NCBI GenBank assembly: GCA_965229885.1
Contig: CBDDJX010000003.1
Location: forward strand, 496,001 to 560,000
Origin: DATLLJ01 sp965229885
Lineage (GTDB): Bacteria; Acidobacteriota; Vicinamibacteria; Vicinamibacterales; CAVVIG01
Reading direction: 5' to 3'
Length of the DNA stretch: 64,000 bases
The translations under genes and the position numbers were made by a program. Of this stretch, positions 1 to 8,730 are shown piece by piece. Numbering within the stretch: position 1 is the stretch's first letter; every line of letters starts with the position of its first letter. The notes under the pieces are model-generated. The model ran no database searches and was not told where the DNA came from. It saw nothing but the letters and a program-made list of their open reading frames with translations.

Positions 1-48
1 GCGTTTAATGCGCCGATATCGCTGACAGCTTCCGATGCGGCGCGATGA
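1..48 (+). CDS. C-terminal end of an unidentified upstream gene (partial)
   Basis: Frame 1 is open from the first base and gives 15 residues (AFNAPISLTASDAAR) before a TGA at 46-48. That TGA overlaps the ATG of the next gene as ATGA, the same coupling seen throughout this locus, so this is probably the real end of a gene. By analogy with known HisF/HisH glycan loci it could be the sugar amidotransferase partner (WbpG/PseA type). The visible residues are too few to show that. Confidence 0.45.
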   Translation, partial: AFNAPISLTASDAAR

Positions 49-815
49 GAACAATCCGTCTGATTGCCCGGCTCGACATCAAAGGTCCGACTTTGATCAA
101 AGGCGTTCATCTGGAAGGCCTGCGTGTAATCGGGTCGCCGAATGAGCATGCGCTTCGTTACTACCAACAAGGTGCCGATGAACTGATCTACATGGATTGT
201 GTTGCGAGTCTCTATGGCCGCAATAGTCTCGGGGACATCGTCCAGAACGCTGCTCAGGACGTCTTCGTGCCATTAACGGTCGGTGGCGGTATTCGCTGTG
301 TCGAGGATGCCACGCACCTGCTTCGATGCGGTGCCGACAAGGTTGCGGTGAATACGGCTGCAGTGACCAATCCAACACTCATCAGCGACATCGCGCGACG
401 GTTTGGCAGCCAGTGTATGGTGCTCTCCATCGAGGCCAAACAGATCGGTCCCGATCGCTGGGAAGCCTATACCGACAATGGACGTGAACGGACTGGTTTG
501 GATGTGATTACCTGGGTCAAGCGAGGCGTCGCTTCCGGGGCGGGCGAGATTCTTCTGACGTCGGTGGATCGTGAAGGGACCCGCAAGGGGTTCGACATCC
601 CGCTGTTGCGGGCCGTAACCCAGGAAGTCGCTGTGCCGGTCATTGCCAGCGGCGGTATGGGTGCGCCTGAAGACCTGATCGAAGCGGTTCAACAGGGTGG
701 TGCGGATGCCGTCGCCATGGCTGATATCCTGCACTATCGTCGGGCCACTGTGGGCGACATACGCCGTGGCGCGCAAGCTGCTGGCATTGATGTGAGACGT
801 TATGAGCTCACCTGA
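45..815 (+). CDS. HisF-like cyclase/synthase subunit of the glycan-amidation type
   Basis: A 256-residue TIM-barrel protein of the HisF family. It has the N-terminal RLDIKG strand with the first active-site Asp, phosphate-binding loops (VGGGIR, IASGGMG), and the GAGEILLTSVDREGT segment. At the position of the second catalytic Asp of histidine-pathway HisF it reads SIEAK, so Asp is replaced by Glu. It overlaps the hisH-like gene and lies in a polysaccharide locus with no other his genes. By analogy with WbpG/HisH2/HisF2 systems it probably helps deliver ammonia for amidating a sugar rather than making histidine. The ATG at 45 overlaps the upstream stop. Family assignment is firm; the glycan role is inference. 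Confidence 0.85.
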   Translation: MRTIRLIARLDIKGPTLIKGVHLEGLRVIGSPNEHALRYYQQGADELIYMDCVASLYGRNSLGDIVQNAAQDVFVPLTVGGGIRCVEDATHLLRCGADKVAVNTAAVTNPTLISDIARRFGSQCMVLSIEAKQIGPDRWEAYTDNGRERTGLDVITWVKRGVASGAGEILLTSVDREGTRKGFDIPLLRAVTQEVAVPVIASGGMGAPEDLIEAVQQGGADAVAMADILHYRRATVGDIRRGAQAAGIDVRRYELT

Positions 816-1464
816 AGTCGCCGTCATCGACTATGGCGTGGGAAACCTGCTCAGCGTGCGCCGCGGTCTGGAGCAGTGTGACGCGCGAGTGATCGTGACC
901 GCCGATCCAGAAACCATTCTTTCCGCACCTCTAGTCGTTTTGCCGGGAGTCGGAGCCTTTGCCAACGGTATGGCTGAACTGCGCCGGCGAGGGCTCGATG
1001 TCGCCGTACGTGAAGTGGCCGCCCGAGGCGTCCCGTTGCTGGGGATCTGTTTGGGCATGCAGATGTTGCTCGACGAGAGCGAAGAATTTGGCGCCACGTC
1101 TGGCCTTGGGCTGATTCCAGGCCGGGTGGTTCAAGTTCCATCAGTCACCACTGAGGGCATTCCGCAGAAGATTCCGCACATTGGATGGAACGCCCTGGTT
1201 TGTCCCGAGGGACGCAAGAATTGGCAGGGGACATTCCTACAGGATCTCAACGCCGGGGAGGCCGTCTACTTCGTGCATTCGTTCATGGCCAGCCCGAATG
1301 ACTCCGGCCACCGTATTGCCGATTGCATCTACGGTGGCGTCCCGGTTTCGGCCGTCATTGGGCGTGAGAATGTGGTTGGATGCCAGTTTCACCCAGAGAA
1401 GAGCGGAGACGTCGGGTTAAGAGTATTGAAAGGCTTCCTGGCTAACGCGGCGTTCCTCGTGTGA
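802..1464 (+). CDS. HisH-like glutamine amidotransferase subunit of the glycan-amidation type
   Basis: A 220-residue class I glutamine amidotransferase. Visible motifs are the oxyanion region LPGVGAF, the nucleophile elbow GICLGMQML with its Cys, and the C-terminal CQFHPEKSG with the His-Glu pair. It would hydrolyse glutamine and channel ammonia into the HisF-like partner, whose gene it overlaps by 14 bases. Paired with that HisF and embedded among sugar-modifying genes, it is expected to supply ammonia for an amidated or amidino sugar. Length is normal for HisH. The specific acceptor cannot be read from the sequence. Confidence 0.85.
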   Translation: MSSPEVAVIDYGVGNLLSVRRGLEQCDARVIVTADPETILSAPLVVLPGVGAFANGMAELRRRGLDVAVREVAARGVPLLGICLGMQMLLDESEEFGATSGLGLIPGRVVQVPSVTTEGIPQKIPHIGWNALVCPEGRKNWQGTFLQDLNAGEAVYFVHSFMASPNDSGHRIADCIYGGVPVSAVIGRENVVGCQFHPEKSGDVGLRVLKGFLANAAFLV

Positions 1465-1507
1465 CTTCATCGCTCATCCACACTGCCAGGTTCGCCAGGA
1501 GCACTCC

Positions 1508-1594
1508 GTGATCGGCGCGAATCACCTCGAACATTACTTTCAATGCGTCCGCACAGTCGCGTCGCGTCTGGATGCCGAGGCGATCGAGTGGGCT
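1508..1594 (+). pseudogene. Possible 5' fragment of a gene cut by IS copy 1
   Basis: From a GTG at 1508 an open frame gives about 29 residues (starting VIGANHLEHYF, ending DAEAIEWA) before running into the left end of the insertion sequence. The pattern loosely resembles the first helix of SIS-domain sugar isomerases such as GmhA, but it is too short to assign. In the sequence beyond the IS no clear continuation of that family is seen. It may be a gene start displaced or killed by the insertion, or a chance frame. Confidence 0.25.
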
Positions 1595-1633
1595 TGATCC
1601 GGTTTCGTGGACACAATCCGAAAGGTGGATACG

Positions 1634-1952
1634 ATGTCCAGAAGGGGATCACGCAGAGCGGGACGACGCGCGTGACGACAGTTCACGGAGGAGTTCATGG
1701 CCGGCGCGGTCCGGCTCGTGTTGGATGAGGGCAAGACGAATCGGTGCCGGCTCGCGCGACCTGGATCTGACGCCGTCATCGCTGGCGCATTGGGTCCGAC
1801 ACGCCCAAGCCGATCGGACGAAAGGCAAGACCGGCCTGACGCCGGCGGAGCGGGAGGAGCTGGCACGGCTCCGCAAAGCGAATCGGATCCTCGCCGAGGA
1901 GCGCGACATCCTGAAACAAGCGGCGGCCTTCTTCGCGAAGCAGAGCCGATGA
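1634..1952 (+). pseudogene. IS3-family orfA, inactivated in copy 1
   Basis: The small helix-turn-helix/leucine-zipper ORF that binds the element ends in IS3 transposases. Starting from the ATG at 1634 it is stopped after 13 codons by TGA at 1673-1675; the same codon is CGA (Arg) in copy 2. An extra A at 1739/1740 then shifts the frame. The rest of the protein (TPSSLAHWVRHAQ, LRKANRILAEERDILKQ, ending FFAKQSR) is readable in the other frame to the TGA at 1952. With two independent lesions, copy 1 probably cannot make OrfA or the OrfAB fusion by itself. Confidence 0.88.
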
Positions 1953-2911
1953 GGTGTACCTTCATCGCGGCGAAGAAGGCCGAGCATACGGTGAGCATCC
2001 TCTGTCGATGTCTGCGCGTGACGCGCAGCGGCTTCTACGCCTGGCAGCGTCGTCCGGAATCGACGCACACCCGTGATGATCGTCGGCTGACCGTGCTGGT
2101 GCGGGCCTCGTTCGAGGAGAGTACGCAGCGGTACGGCAGCCCGCGCATTCACGAGGATCTGATCGAGCAGGACGAGCACGTCAGCCGCAAACGGGTCGTG
2201 CGATTGATGCAGGAAGACGGCCTACAGGCGCGGCGCCGGAAGCGCTACAAGCTGACAACCATGAGTGATCACGCCCAACCGGTCGCGGCGAATCTACTGG
2301 ACCGCCAGTGCGAGGCGGACGCGCCGAATCAGCGGTGGGTCGGCGACACGACCGAGTTCGTCATCGGCAGCAGCGGCAAGCTCTACCTCGCGGCGATCCT
2401 AGATCTGTTCTCGCGGTGCATCGTGGGCTGGGCCGTCAGCGCCGTGAACGACCGCCATGTGACGATCACCGCCCTGGAGGCGGCGCTCACGCGCCGGTGC
2501 CCCGAGATCGGCCTGCTCCAGCACTCCGACCAGGGCTCGACATACGCGAGCGAGGATGATCAGGACGTCCTCGAGGCGCGCGGCATCGTGTGCAGCATGA
2601 GCCGGCGGGGCAACTGCCACGATAACGCGGTGATGGAAAGCTGCTTCTCGACGATCAAAGCGGAACTCGCCGATCGCTTCGACAGCTGCAGCGAGGCCAA
2701 GCGGGAGTTGTTCGCTTACATCGAGGTGTTCTCTAACCAACGTCGCCGGCACTCGACGATCGGCCAGATCAGTCCGGCGGCGTACGAGCGGCGCGCGCGG
2801 GCAGAGGGCAGGGACGCCATGGCAAACCGCACAGGACGCGGTTTCCCACAGCGCCCACACCCGTCGCTCTTGTCTGGAAATGAGGAACGAAGAGCCACTC
2901 AAACAGCGTAG
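1949..2911 (+). CDS. IS3-family transposase orfB (DDE integrase), copy 1
   Basis: 320 residues from the ATG at 1949, which overlaps the orfA stop as ATGA. This is the catalytic rve/DDE subunit: an N-terminal HTH_21-like region (RYGSPRIHEDL), then the three acidic residues in WVGDTTEF, LLQHSDQGSTYAS and CHDNAVMESCFSTIKAE. It is one residue different from copy 2 (Arg here, Gln there, in SNQRRxHSTIG). It is intact as an open frame, but the OrfA partner is broken in this copy, so it would need OrfA from elsewhere. Confidence 0.93.
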   Translation: MRCTFIAAKKAEHTVSILCRCLRVTRSGFYAWQRRPESTHTRDDRRLTVLVRASFEESTQRYGSPRIHEDLIEQDEHVSRKRVVRLMQEDGLQARRRKRYKLTTMSDHAQPVAANLLDRQCEADAPNQRWVGDTTEFVIGSSGKLYLAAILDLFSRCIVGWAVSAVNDRHVTITALEAALTRRCPEIGLLQHSDQGSTYASEDDQDVLEARGIVCSMSRRGNCHDNAVMESCFSTIKAELADRFDSCSEAKRELFAYIEVFSNQRRRHSTIGQISPAAYERRARAEGRDAMANRTGRGFPQRPHPSLLSGNEERRATQTA

Positions 2912-2977
2912 TGAACCTGTTCACCAGATCGGATCAGGCTCAGAGCTCAACCGGCTCAACCGGCCAGCAAGCGATAG

Positions 2978-4306
2978 ATGCTTCAGCAGCTACTAAAGAT
3001 CTTGGTGCATACAGGCTTTAGCAAGGGCCTGACCCTCTGCTCAAGCTTTGTGCTTACGTTGTTACTGGCCCGCTCCTTCACTCCGGCGGAATACGGCGTC
3101 CTGGGGCTCATGAATACAGTCATGTGGCTGCTTTCCCCAGTCGCGGGTCTAACGCTGTCATCGTACGTAAGCCGCAGTGTGCCGGGTAGGGATGAACGCG
3201 AACAAACCGGTATCCTCAAAGTCGCCTTACTTTCGGAACTAACTCTCAGCGTCGTACTCGGGTTGGTTCTCGTGCTCAGCGGACTCCTGAATACGTTGGT
3301 TGATGTAATGCACGTGGGCGACTACTACTGGCTCTTTCTCGGGGTGATCCTGCTGGTCGTGTTCAACTCCGTACAGAGCGAACTGGCACAGTATGCGTTC
3401 GGGAAAGTTGAAATTCGACTTGCGAACTACATGGATCTATTGCTTCAGTCAGCTTGGGTCGCCCCCTTGCTGCTCATTTCGCTGGCCGGACACAGAATCG
3501 AATTAGGCGTGGTTCTGGTCATGATGTTGGCCGGCAGCATGGCGAGCTCGTTGCTGGGGAGCAGGCTCGTGGACTGGCGGAAGTTCCGGGTGATACCGTT
3601 CGACGTGCCACGTCTCAGGCAGGCGCTGGCCTACAGCGTGCCATTGGTCGTGCCAGCCATGAATTACGGATTGCTCCGCTTCGTTGACCGCTTTTTTCTT
3701 GCTTCCATGACGAGCATAAGGGAGTTGGGGATCTATACCTTCGCCGGCACGATGGTCAACTTGCTGTTCACGCTCTCTTTTCGAATCTTCTATACGGCAC
3801 TCCAGCCGTACATTATTCGCGCACATAACGAGGGTGATTTCACGCAGCGCGACCTGCTTCTCACGTACCTGCTGAAAGCCAGCCTCGTTCTATTTGCCTC
3901 GACCGTAATTGTGTTCAAGGTAGGTGGTTACATGCTTCTCCTTCCGTTTGTACGGCCGGAATATGCTGACAGTTTACAGTGGGTGAGCCTTATCGCGGTC
4001 ACACATGTACTGCTCATTTTGAGCTTTCCCGGTCAACTACTGTTGCTCCTTCAGAACCGAACGCATTTGATTATGGTCATCGAATTGACCGCCGCGGTGG
4101 CGGTGATTGGACTTTCGTTCATTCTTGTTCCGAGGTACGGCGTGTTGGGTGGAATCCTTGCCAGCTGGGCGGCGTGGACGTTCGTGGCAGTAGCGGAGAA
4201 CATCGCCTCCGGCGCGCCACGGGTGATCGTCTGGCGACAGTTCTGGGGATACAAACACGAAGTTCGTGCGGGCAGGGAAATGCTGGCGGGAGTGTTGTCG
4301 CGCTGA
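2978..4306 (+). CDS. Wzx-type polysaccharide flippase (first of two)
   Basis: A 442-residue integral membrane protein of the MOP/Wzx family with about 12-14 hydrophobic segments. The N-terminus has the typical arrangement LLLARSFTPAEYGVLGLMN, seen in flippases that move lipid-linked glycan repeats across the inner membrane. It is the first gene after IS copy 1, 41 bases from the element end, so its native promoter may have been lost or replaced. Local base composition is visibly less GC-rich than the rest of the operon, which suggests separate acquisition. Its TGA overlaps the next ATG. Confidence 0.85.
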   Translation: MLQQLLKILVHTGFSKGLTLCSSFVLTLLLARSFTPAEYGVLGLMNTVMWLLSPVAGLTLSSYVSRSVPGRDEREQTGILKVALLSELTLSVVLGLVLVLSGLLNTLVDVMHVGDYYWLFLGVILLVVFNSVQSELAQYAFGKVEIRLANYMDLLLQSAWVAPLLLISLAGHRIELGVVLVMMLAGSMASSLLGSRLVDWRKFRVIPFDVPRLRQALAYSVPLVVPAMNYGLLRFVDRFFLASMTSIRELGIYTFAGTMVNLLFTLSFRIFYTALQPYIIRAHNEGDFTQRDLLLTYLLKASLVLFASTVIVFKVGGYMLLLPFVRPEYADSLQWVSLIAVTHVLLILSFPGQLLLLLQNRTHLIMVIELTAAVAVIGLSFILVPRYGVLGGILASWAAWTFVAVAENIASGAPRVIVWRQFWGYKHEVRAGREMLAGVLSR

Positions 4307-5738
4307 TGCGAGTGCTGATCTGTTTTTCGGTGGCCGAAGAATTTTTCTCGAAGGTGGCCAGGGAGCTGCAGGCCGCCGATCCCGATATTCGACTGAATGG
4401 TCTAGCGTTGAGCCACTTCGAACACCAGAACGCGCTCAAGAGCGGCGCGCGCTGGGATCATATCGCCGTGTTCTCGGACGCGCTGCGTGAGCGGATGCCG
4501 GCACAACCGGACCTCGGGTATCTCCGCGACATCGAGGCACGCTACGGCGTCCCCAACCTGTACCTGATCGCCGCGGGGGACTGGCATGTGAAAGACTATT
4601 CGCACGAGCGCATGCTTCGGACCCTGGAGGCGACGTTCCGTTTCTTGCTCGACCTCTGGGATCGAGTACAGCCCGATGTCGTCGTTGCGGAAGGGATCGA
4701 CTGCGTGTCGAGTTACGGTCTGTGGGCCGTTGCGCGAGAAAAAGGTATTCCGTTTCTATGGCCTACGACGCGCGCGGCAAACCGGATCGCGTTCGTCCGT
4801 AATCCCGCGGAACGCTGGGAACGGATGGAAGAGATCCTGACGTCCCTTCAGGATCGGCCACTGGACTCGACTCGTCGCGCCATGGCCGAAACGTGCGTTG
4901 CCACATTCCGCGCAGAGTGCCAGAAGCCAACCTACCTGCGGGCCAACCGCATGCCCGACCTCGGAATGCACAGCGTTCGGCTTTTCGTGAATGCCGTGCG
5001 GACGTTTCAAGCGGATCGCGGGAGCTATCACATGACGCCGCCCTGGAAGCTGCCGTTTCGGCGCCTACGTCGAATCGGACGGCGTGCCTTTGCTGACGCG
5101 CGCTTCTTTGAACAGCCCGATCCGAACGAGGAGTACGTCTTCTTCGGCCTGCACTACCAGCCGGAAGCTTCAACGCTCGTATGGGCGCCGTTTTATGTGG
5201 ATCAGCCGAGCCTGGTTGAGCGGATTGCGAAAAGCCTGCCTGTCGGTCAGCGGCTCTACGTCAAGGAGCATCCGTTTGCCGTCGGCCGGCGGTCCCTCGC
5301 AGAATACCGGCGGCTTCGGCGAATCCCGCAGGTAAAGCTCATCTCACCGTACGTTGACAGCCACAGCCTGATCCAGAAGGCATCTTGCGTGGTGACGATC
5401 AACGGCACCGTCGGTTGGGAGGCCATGATGTACGAAAAGCCCGTTGTCACATTTGCCGGGGTTTCTACAGCGCCACGGGGCTGGCGTCTGTGGTGCGCGA
5501 AATCGAGAATCTTCCGCACCTGCTGCGGAAAGCCATCTATGTCTGGAAGCCCGATCGTGAACAACTACTCAAAGCCGTTGTCGCCGTCATGGAGGGGAGC
5601 TATGAAGGCGATATGGGATATCGGGACGGCGTACCGGAGGCGAGGTCGGATACCAATGCGCGTCTGGTTGCTCGCGCGTTGCTCCAGGAATTCCAGGCTC
5701 ACGCGTCGGCGTCGGCGCTGCGGGAATCGCTGGCATGA
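4306..5738 (+). pseudogene. Capsule-polysaccharide-type glycosyltransferase, frameshifted
   Basis: From the ATG at 4306 (overlapping the wzx stop) the frame encodes a protein of the capsule polysaccharide biosynthesis family (PF05159, KpsC/KpsS/LipB-like). Motifs include FLWPTTRAANR, LYVKEHPF and CVVTINGTVGWEAMMYEKPVVTF. At the GGGG run at 5458-5461 the conserved sequence jumps to another frame (GFYSATGLASVVREI) and continues to a TGA at 5736-5738. That stop overlaps the next gene's ATG as ATGA, which shows the shifted frame is the authentic C-terminus. A missing base explains it. Either a true pseudogene or an assembly error. Confidence 0.8.
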
Positions 5739-6862
5739 CGATTGAAAAGGCCCTGAAGCCGATCGCGATGTCGTCGCCGGACTTGAACGAGCAGGATATC
5801 GCCGCGGTCATGGATGTTCTCCGACGAGGGCGGCTGGCCTTGGGTCCTAAAAGCGTGGAATTCGAGCAGGCGCTCGCCGCCTATGTCGGAGTGAAACACG
5901 CCATTACCGTGAGTTCGGGTACCGCTGCCCTTCATCTTATTGTTCGGGCATTGGGCCTGGAGCGTGGTGACGAGGTCCTGGTCCCCTCGTTCACATTCGC
6001 CGCCAGCGTCAACGTCCTCCTGTTCGAGGGCATCACCCCAGTCTTTGTCGATATCGAGGACGAAACGTTCAATTTGGATCCCGTCGACCTCGAGCGGCGG
6101 ATCACGCCACGTACGCGGGCGATTATGGTGGTAGACGTCTTCGGACACCCCGCGGAATGGGACACGATCGACGCGATCGCGCGCGAGCACCGCTTGCGCG
6201 TCATCGACGACTCGTGCGAGGCGCTCGGCAGCGAGTACCGGGGACGCAAGCTGGGGCAGTTCGGCGACGCCGCGGCGTTCGCGTTCTACCCGAACAAGCA
6301 GATGACGACCGGCGAAGGCGGCATGATCGTCACCGGCGATCCGGAAATCGCACGGATCTGTCGAAGCCTTCGGAACCAGGGCCGTTCGGAGATGGGCGCG
6401 TGGCTGCATCACGAGCGCCTGGGCTACAACTACCGACTGGATGAGATGTCGGCTGCGCTGGGCGTTTCGCAGATCGGCCGGATAGAGACGCTCCTGGCGA
6501 AGCGCGATCGTGTGGCAGATGCGTATACGAGCCGCCTTCACGAGCTGGGATGGGTGCGGCCGCAGGTGATTCGATCCCACGTACGAATGAGCCGGTTCGT
6601 ATACGTGGTAACAGTGACTGGGATCGACCGGGATGAGGTGCTCGCGGCGCTCGAACGAGAGGGCATTCCGTCCCGGGCATATTTTTCGCCCGTCCATCTG
6701 CAGCCCTACATACGGCAGTTCGTGTGTCCAACGGATGCCCCTTTGCCGGTCACCGAATCGGTCGCGCGCCAAAGCCTGGCGCTGCCGTTCCATGGAAATC
6801 TGACCGAAAGCGAGGTCGATCGGGTCCTCGACGTCCTTTCCTCACTCTCGCGTGTCGCCTGA
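5735..6862 (+). CDS. DegT/DnrJ/EryC1/StrS-family sugar aminotransferase
   Basis: 375 residues, normal length for a PLP-dependent nucleotide-sugar aminotransferase. The substrate-side motif VSSGTAALHL lies near residue 60 and the PLP-binding Lys near residue 188 in FYPNKQMTTGEGGM. The C-terminal half has the LGYNYRLDEMSAALG segment diagnostic of the family. It would transfer an amino group from glutamate to a keto-sugar nucleotide in the cytoplasm. It overlaps both neighbours by a few bases. With the PglC- and PglD-like genes further on, it is a candidate for making the amino sugar that starts the repeat unit, but another amino sugar is possible. Confidence 0.9.
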   Translation: MTIEKALKPIAMSSPDLNEQDIAAVMDVLRRGRLALGPKSVEFEQALAAYVGVKHAITVSSGTAALHLIVRALGLERGDEVLVPSFTFAASVNVLLFEGITPVFVDIEDETFNLDPVDLERRITPRTRAIMVVDVFGHPAEWDTIDAIAREHRLRVIDDSCEALGSEYRGRKLGQFGDAAAFAFYPNKQMTTGEGGMIVTGDPEIARICRSLRNQGRSEMGAWLHHERLGYNYRLDEMSAALGVSQIGRIETLLAKRDRVADAYTSRLHELGWVRPQVIRSHVRMSRFVYVVTVTGIDRDEVLAALEREGIPSRAYFSPVHLQPYIRQFVCPTDAPLPVTESVARQSLALPFHGNLTESEVDRVLDVLSSLSRVA

Positions 6863-8730
6863 TGTGCGGGATCGCAGGGATTGTCAGTCCCGCCATTCCC
6901 GTGTCATTGCCTCTCCTGGCGGCGATGAACCACACTCTCGTACATAGGGGCCCGAACGACGGCGGAGAATGGGTATCGTCAGACGGCCGTGTGGGCTTGG
7001 CGAGTCGGCGCCTCGCGATCCTGGATCTTTCCGCAGCCGGGCACCAGCCGATGACATCGTTCGACGGCGCGCTGACCGTGACGTACAACGGTGAAATTTA
7101 CAATTACGTCGAGCTGCGAGACGAGCTGCGCTCGAGAGGCCATGTGTTTCGGACACACACGGATACGGAAGTCATTCTGGCGGCCTATGCCGAATGGGGT
7201 GAACACGCGGTCGAACGCTTCAACGGCATGTTTGCCTTTGCGCTCTGGGATGCGCGTCGGGGACGGCTCTTCGCTGCGCGCGATCGCTTCGGAGAGAAAC
7301 CGTTCTACTACACGCAGCTCCCTGACCGGCTGCTCTTCGCATCTGAGATCAAGGCGCTTCTCGCCGACGAGGCCGTCCCGCGTCGGCTCGACGAGATCGT
7401 TGTGGACCGGTATCTCTCGCTCGCGCTGGTCGACTGCGACGAGCGGACTTTCTTTGCGGACGTGAGACAGCTTCCAGCGGCGCACACGATGACCGTCGAT
7501 CGCGACGGCCGGGTGATACTGCGGCGGTACTGGACGCTCGACATGGACGCTCCGGCTCGGAACGGCTCCGACGCCGCGCTCGCCGACGAGTTCCGGGCGC
7601 TCTTCACTGATGCAGTCCGCATCCGGCTCCGCAGCGATGTGCCTGTCGGTTCGAGTCTGAGCGGCGGCCTCGATTCGAGCAGCGTTGTCTGCACGATGCG
7701 ATCGCTCCTCGGTCCTGATTCGAGCACCCGGCAACAGACGTTTTCGGCACGATACGAAGATCGCGCCGCCGACGAAGGCCGGTTCATCGAAGCCGTCGTG
7801 CAGCGCGCCGGCGTGACGTCCCATCAGGTGTTCATCGAGGGTCGTCACCTGGCTGACGATCTGGAGCCGTTCGTCTGGCATCAGGACGAGCCGGTGGCAC
7901 ACACGAGTCAGTTTGCGCAGTGGAAAGTGATGAAGCTGGCGCGCGACACCGGCGTCACGGTCCTGCTGGATGGACAGGGCGCGGACGAAATTATCGGCGG
8001 GTACCCCTCGCCAACGTTCGGGCATCGCTATGCCGAGCTTCTCCAGGGCAGCGATCTGTTCTCACTCGTCTACGAGCTAACGGCTTACAAGCGCGTGCAC
8101 GGAGACGTCTCGACGCCCCTGCGATATCTTGCTGGCGCACTGTTGCCGCGGTCCCTCAGGGACACCGTGCGCCAGCGGTTCATGGGAACCGCGGCATTCG
8201 GGCGGTCTCTAACTGGAGCCGATTCGCGCGGGAGCCGTCCCAAGACGCTCCGTCGCGCTCTGCACCAGATTCTCACCGTCACGAGTTTGCCCAGTCTGCT
8301 CCGCTACGGCGACCGCAACAGTATGGCGTTCTCTCGCGAAGCTCGGCTGCCGTTCCTCGATCATCGCCTGGTGGAATTTGCGTATTCGTTGCCTTCACGC
8401 CAACTCGTGCGCGACGGCTTGACTAAGGTAATTCTCCGGCGTGCGATGAGCGGAGTGATCCCCGACGTCGTCCGCGATCGAACCGACAAGGTTGGATTTG
8501 CCACGCCGGAACGTGAGTGGCTGATAGGTCCGCTGCGCGTGCAGACCGAAGCCGCCCTCGCCGGCCTGAGACGGCGAGGGCTCGTGCCGTCGTCCGCAAT
8601 CGACCAGGCATGGCGGCGTCTTCTTTCAGGACGGGGCTCCTCGGGCAACGTTTGGCGGCTCGCCAATCTCGAGCTCTGGATGCGGCAGTTCATCGATCGA
8701 GCGGCGTCAATGCCGACGGCCGCCGCATGA
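6862..8730 (+). CDS. AsnB-type glutamine-dependent amidotransferase (first of two)
   Basis: 622 residues from the ATG at 6862, giving MCGIAG with Cys2 as the glutaminase nucleophile; upstream in-frame codons were rejected because Cys must be next to the initiator Met. The N-terminal Ntn domain has LVHRGPNDGGEW and YNGEIYNY. The C-terminal synthetase domain has the ATP pyrophosphatase loop SGGLDSSSV. In polysaccharide loci such proteins often amidate a uronic acid or other carboxylate rather than aspartate. The neighbours, aminotransferase before and methyltransferase after, support a sugar-modifying role. True asparagine synthesis cannot be excluded. Confidence 0.88.
   Translation: MCGIAGIVSPAIPVSLPLLAAMNHTLVHRGPNDGGEWVSSDGRVGLASRRLAILDLSAAGHQPMTSFDGALTVTYNGEIYNYVELRDELRSRGHVFRTHTDTEVILAAYAEWGEHAVERFNGMFAFALWDARRGRLFAARDRFGEKPFYYTQLPDRLLFASEIKALLADEAVPRRLDEIVVDRYLSLALVDCDERTFFADVRQLPAAHTMTVDRDGRVILRRYWTLDMDAPARNGSDAALADEFRALFTDAVRIRLRSDVPVGSSLSGGLDSSSVVCTMRSLLGPDSSTRQQTFSARYEDRAADEGRFIEAVVQRAGVTSHQVFIEGRHLADDLEPFVWHQDEPVAHTSQFAQWKVMKLARDTGVTVLLDGQGADEIIGGYPSPTFGHRYAELLQGSDLFSLVYELTAYKRVHGDVSTPLRYLAGALLPRSLRDTVRQRFMGTAAFGRSLTGADSRGSRPKTLRRALHQILTVTSLPSLLRYGDRNSMAFSREARLPFLDHRLVEFAYSLPSRQLVRDGLTKVILRRAMSGVIPDVVRDRTDKVGFATPEREWLIGPLRVQTEAALAGLRRRGLVPSSAIDQAWRRLLSGRGSSGNVWRLANLELWMRQFIDRAASMPTAAA

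Larger units (their letters stand above)
1595..2937 (+). mobile_element. IS3-family insertion sequence, copy 1 (defective orfA)
   Basis: A 1343-bp element. The left end begins TGATCCGGTTTCGTGGACA. The right end, read inward, is CTGATCCGATCTGGTGAACA, so 15 of 19 aligned terminal bases match (the right end carries one extra outer base). It is flanked by the 3-bp direct repeat GCT (1592-1594 and 2938-2940), typical of IS3-family target duplication. It encodes overlapping orfA and orfB. A second, almost identical copy lies at 36921-38262 in the opposite orientation. Differences found from copy 2 are a C-to-T at 1673 (stop codon), an extra A at 1739/1740, a silent change near 2632 and an Arg/Gln change at 2748. 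Confidence 0.93.
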
